Below are positions 5,646 through 6,776 of a DNA stretch of 6,776 nucleotides, in pieces. The notes under the pieces are model-generated. The model was not told the origin of the DNA and did no database searches. It was given only the letters and a program-made list of their open reading frames with translations. This DNA comes from Bacteroidota bacterium (lineage in GTDB: Bacteria; Bacteroidota; Rhodothermia; Rhodothermales; Rubricoccaceae). The position numbers were made by a program, and so were the translations under genes. The DNA is taken from positions 1-6,776 of the forward strand of contig JADFLK010000123.1 in NCBI GenBank assembly GCA_022564455.1. Direction: 5' to 3'. The number at the start of each line of letters is the position of its first letter. The stretch's first letter is position 1.

Positions 5646-6098
5646 TTGAGTCGATCTCGCTTGAGCAACGCGTTGTTGAACGCGGCCATTGCAGCGGCCG
5701 CCGTGGTTCTGATTGTGCTTGTATATGGCCTGGCGACACGCGTCTTCGTTCCGCGAACGGACCCGATCCGCGAAGACAACCCCGGGCAACTTTTGGGCGA
5801 TCGCATTCAGGTGGAAGTCCGCAACGGCGTTGGGGAGTCCGGCCTTGCAAGCACAGCTACGCACTACCTCCGCAGCCGCGGTTTTGATGTGGTTGAGAAC
5901 GGGAATCATACGAGCTTCGGTATCGATTCGTCGTTCGTTGTGGACCGTGTGGGCAACCCACGGGCGGCACAGCGCGTAGCCTCTGCCCTTGGGCTCCCGT
6001 ACGAGCGCATCCGCGAAGACATCCGCCAGGACTACTACCTGGACGTTTCCGTCATCATTGGCAATGACTACCTCTCTCTTGAACCCTTTAGGCCTTAG
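5646..6098 (+). CDS. Single-pass membrane protein with LytR_C domain
   Basis: A 150-residue product with a short basic N-terminus, one transmembrane helix (about 10-31, rich in Ala/Val/Leu) and a LytR_C (CpsA/LytR C-terminal, PF13399-type) domain from about 54 to 142. The domain is recognised by the first strand IQVEVRNGVG (54-63), then GLASTATHYLRSRGFDVVE (66-84), FVVDRVGNPRAAQRVASALG (97-116) and the last strand VSVIIGND (134-141). In Gram-positives this domain follows the LytR-CpsA-Psr phosphotransferase; here there is no catalytic domain, as in many stand-alone Gram-negative members whose role is not known. The domain would face the periplasm. The start is unsure: the frame opens at 5484 and offers no ATG or GTG before the helix, only TTG at 5646 (used) or 5661. 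There is no Shine-Dalgarno site. Palindromic elements lie directly upstream and directly after its stop. It probably belongs to the rsfS operon. Confidence 0.8.
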   Translation: MSRSRLSNALLNAAIAAAAVVLIVLVYGLATRVFVPRTDPIREDNPGQLLGDRIQVEVRNGVGESGLASTATHYLRSRGFDVVENGNHTSFGIDSSFVVDRVGNPRAAQRVASALGLPYERIREDIRQDYYLDVSVIIGNDYLSLEPFRP

Positions 6099-6286
6099 GA
6101 AACTGTTGAAATACCTCATCCGGTCTGCGACGGCGCAACTCGGCCGATCTCTGCGTTGCCCCGAAGTACTGTGAGACATCCCGCAGCAATGCGGAGCGGG
6201 GCCGATTCAGTGATTCGACTGCGATCTCGCGCCTTGACCTCGCTCGAGTTGCGCTTGCCTCGGCAGAGTAGGTAATTCAACAGCCT
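6099..6286. repeat. Palindromic MITE-like element 2
   Basis: Imperfect palindrome of about 188 bases filling almost the whole gap between the LytR_C gene and rsfS. The ends CTGTTGAAATACC (6103-6115) and GGTAATTCAACAG (6271-6283) are inverted repeats at 12 of 13. Inside, GCGCAACTCG (6133-6142) pairs perfectly with CGAGTTGCGC (6245-6254), at matching distances from both ends. The centre holds CCGCA-GCAA-TGCGG (6181-6194), a hairpin with a GNRA-type loop. The sequence CTTAG flanks it on both sides (6094-6098 and 6287-6291), a possible 5-base target duplication whose left copy contains the stop codon of the LytR_C gene. Its core (6139-6173) is 30 of 35 identical to element 1, in the same orientation. 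As RNA it could fold into a long hairpin that separates or stabilises two parts of the operon message. No coding capacity is evident. Confidence 0.65.
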
Positions 6287-6298
6287 CTTAGCACACAC

Positions 6299-6751
6299 GT
6301 GAGCTCAAACCCTATGCCGGCAGTTTCCACGTCAACATCCGCACGCAAAAGGCGGTCCAGCCCCGTAGCTGGGCGCCATCTTGCACGCCTGGCCATTGAT
6401 GCTGCCCACGAGAAAAAAGCGATCGATGTGACGGTGATGGACCTGCGTGGTATTTCGGACGAGGTGGACTATTTCGTGATCTGCACGGGCGAGACCGATG
6501 TGCAGATTCGCGCCATTGTAGAGTCGGTGGTGGAGAAGCTGAAAGACGAAGCGGGTGAGCGGCCATCACACAGAGAAGGTATTCCGGGCTTTTCCCGCTG
6601 GATTTTGCTGGATTACTTTGATCTCGTGGTCCACGTGTTCAATCCAGAGCTTCGTTCGTACTACGACCTCGAACGGCTGTGGGGTGATGCGCCTACCGAG
6701 CGAGTAGCCGACGATGCAACGGAGATCTCAATTTTGTTAGAGGAAGTGTGA
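6299..6751 (+). CDS. rsfS: Ribosomal silencing factor RsfS
   Basis: RsfS (RsfA/YbeB/Iojap, DUF143, PF02410) binds ribosomal protein uL14 on the free 50S subunit and blocks joining to 30S, saving energy in starvation. The 150-residue product has an Arg/Ser-rich N-terminal extension (1-25) and the family domain from about 27 to 130. Motifs are all present: VMDLRGISDEVDYFVICTG (46-64), then VVEKLK (77-82), the Gly-Trp region GFSRWILLDYFDLVVHVF (97-114), and the uL14-contacting PELRSYYDLERLWGDA (116-131). The start is either GTG at 6299 or ATG at 6314 (residue 6); both leave the domain intact and neither has a clear Shine-Dalgarno site. The 200-base gap upstream is occupied by palindromic element 2, so translation is not coupled to the LytR_C gene. 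Its TGA overlaps the next ATG. Confidence 0.96.
   Translation: MSSNPMPAVSTSTSARKRRSSPVAGRHLARLAIDAAHEKKAIDVTVMDLRGISDEVDYFVICTGETDVQIRAIVESVVEKLKDEAGERPSHREGIPGFSRWILLDYFDLVVHVFNPELRSYYDLERLWGDAPTERVADDATEISILLEEV
6739..6746 (+). promoter_or_regulatory. Ribosome binding site of the gene after rsfS
   Basis: AGAGGAAG, inside the last codons of rsfS, lies four bases before the ATG at 6751. It is the only convincing Shine-Dalgarno-like sequence before any start in this window and supports 6751 as a real start. Confidence 0.5.
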
Positions 6752-6776
6752 TGCGGTTACTTCTTCCTTTTGTTTT
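6751..6776 (+). CDS. Start of the gene after rsfS, cut by the window edge
   Basis: ATG at 6751 shares its A with the TGA stop of rsfS (TGATG) and has a purine-rich ribosome binding site before it. Only MRLLLPFVF is visible: a basic residue followed by hydrophobic ones, as at the start of a signal peptide or membrane segment. In related bacteria rsfS is often followed by the membrane protease gene ftsH, which also begins with a membrane helix, but nine residues cannot decide this. Translation is probably coupled to rsfS. Confidence 0.6.

Noticed and set aside
5431..5649. 72-residue plus-strand frame across element 1
   Set aside because: Runs through hairpins and inverted repeats, has no domain, and low-bias composition; likely accidental.
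5637..6179. 180-residue minus-strand frame over the LytR_C gene and half of element 2
   Set aside because: Considered as an element-encoded protein because it enters element 2, but most of it mirrors the LytR_C gene and it has no transposase-like motif.
6234..6262. TTGACC within element 2 as a -35 box for rsfS
   Set aside because: No acceptable -10 box at 16-18 bases; single-box matches are common by chance.
5473..6286. CRISPR array
   Set aside because: Only two related units, each long and palindromic, separated by a gene; no short repeats with regular spacers.

Overview
The window looks like a piece of chromosome from a member of the Bacteroidota/Rhodothermota side of the FCB group. The evidence is a C-terminal type IX secretion (T9SS) sorting domain on one protein, almost no Shine-Dalgarno sites before the genes, many predicted exported or outer-membrane products, and the order LytR_C-domain gene, rsfS, next gene. 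A member of the Rhodothermales is my best guess. This is inferred from gene content, not from a phylogenetic marker. Composition is uneven: hand-counted rows run from about 47% G+C in some plus-strand genes to 63-75% in the minus-strand genes.

Left part (1-4591): five genes in alternating orientation. A 5'-truncated outer-membrane barrel of the Phenol_MetA_deg 'transporter' type (+) converges on a PD40/TolB-like beta-propeller lipoprotein (-). Upstream of that lipoprotein on the same strand is tsaD (-), the universal tRNA t6A synthase. Divergent from tsaD is a secreted T9SS cargo protein of unknown function (+), which converges on a GH25 muramidase with an N-terminal membrane or signal segment (-). 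Both convergent pairs meet with no spacer: TAG|CTA at 579-584, and a shared CTAG at 3875-3878.

Middle (4592-4807): a 216-base divergent control region with a G-rich stretch of quadruplex type, a 25-base hairpin and one sigma70-like promoter candidate. It drives a small exported protein (4808-5404) with beta-barrel-like strands and a Gly/Tyr-rich tail, followed by a strong hairpin that may be a terminator.

Right part (5405-6776): a single-pass membrane protein with a LytR_C domain, then rsfS (ribosomal silencing factor), then the first codons of another gene joined to rsfS by TGATG. Both gaps around the LytR_C gene hold related imperfect palindromes of roughly 150 and 190 bases. They share a 35-base core (30 of 35 identical) in the same orientation, have short terminal inverted repeats and have possible 4-5 base target duplications. 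They look like a small non-autonomous repeat family (MITE-like) that has inserted twice in this operon. They are the most unusual thing in the window. I see no complete defence system, CRISPR array, RNA gene or autonomous transposase.
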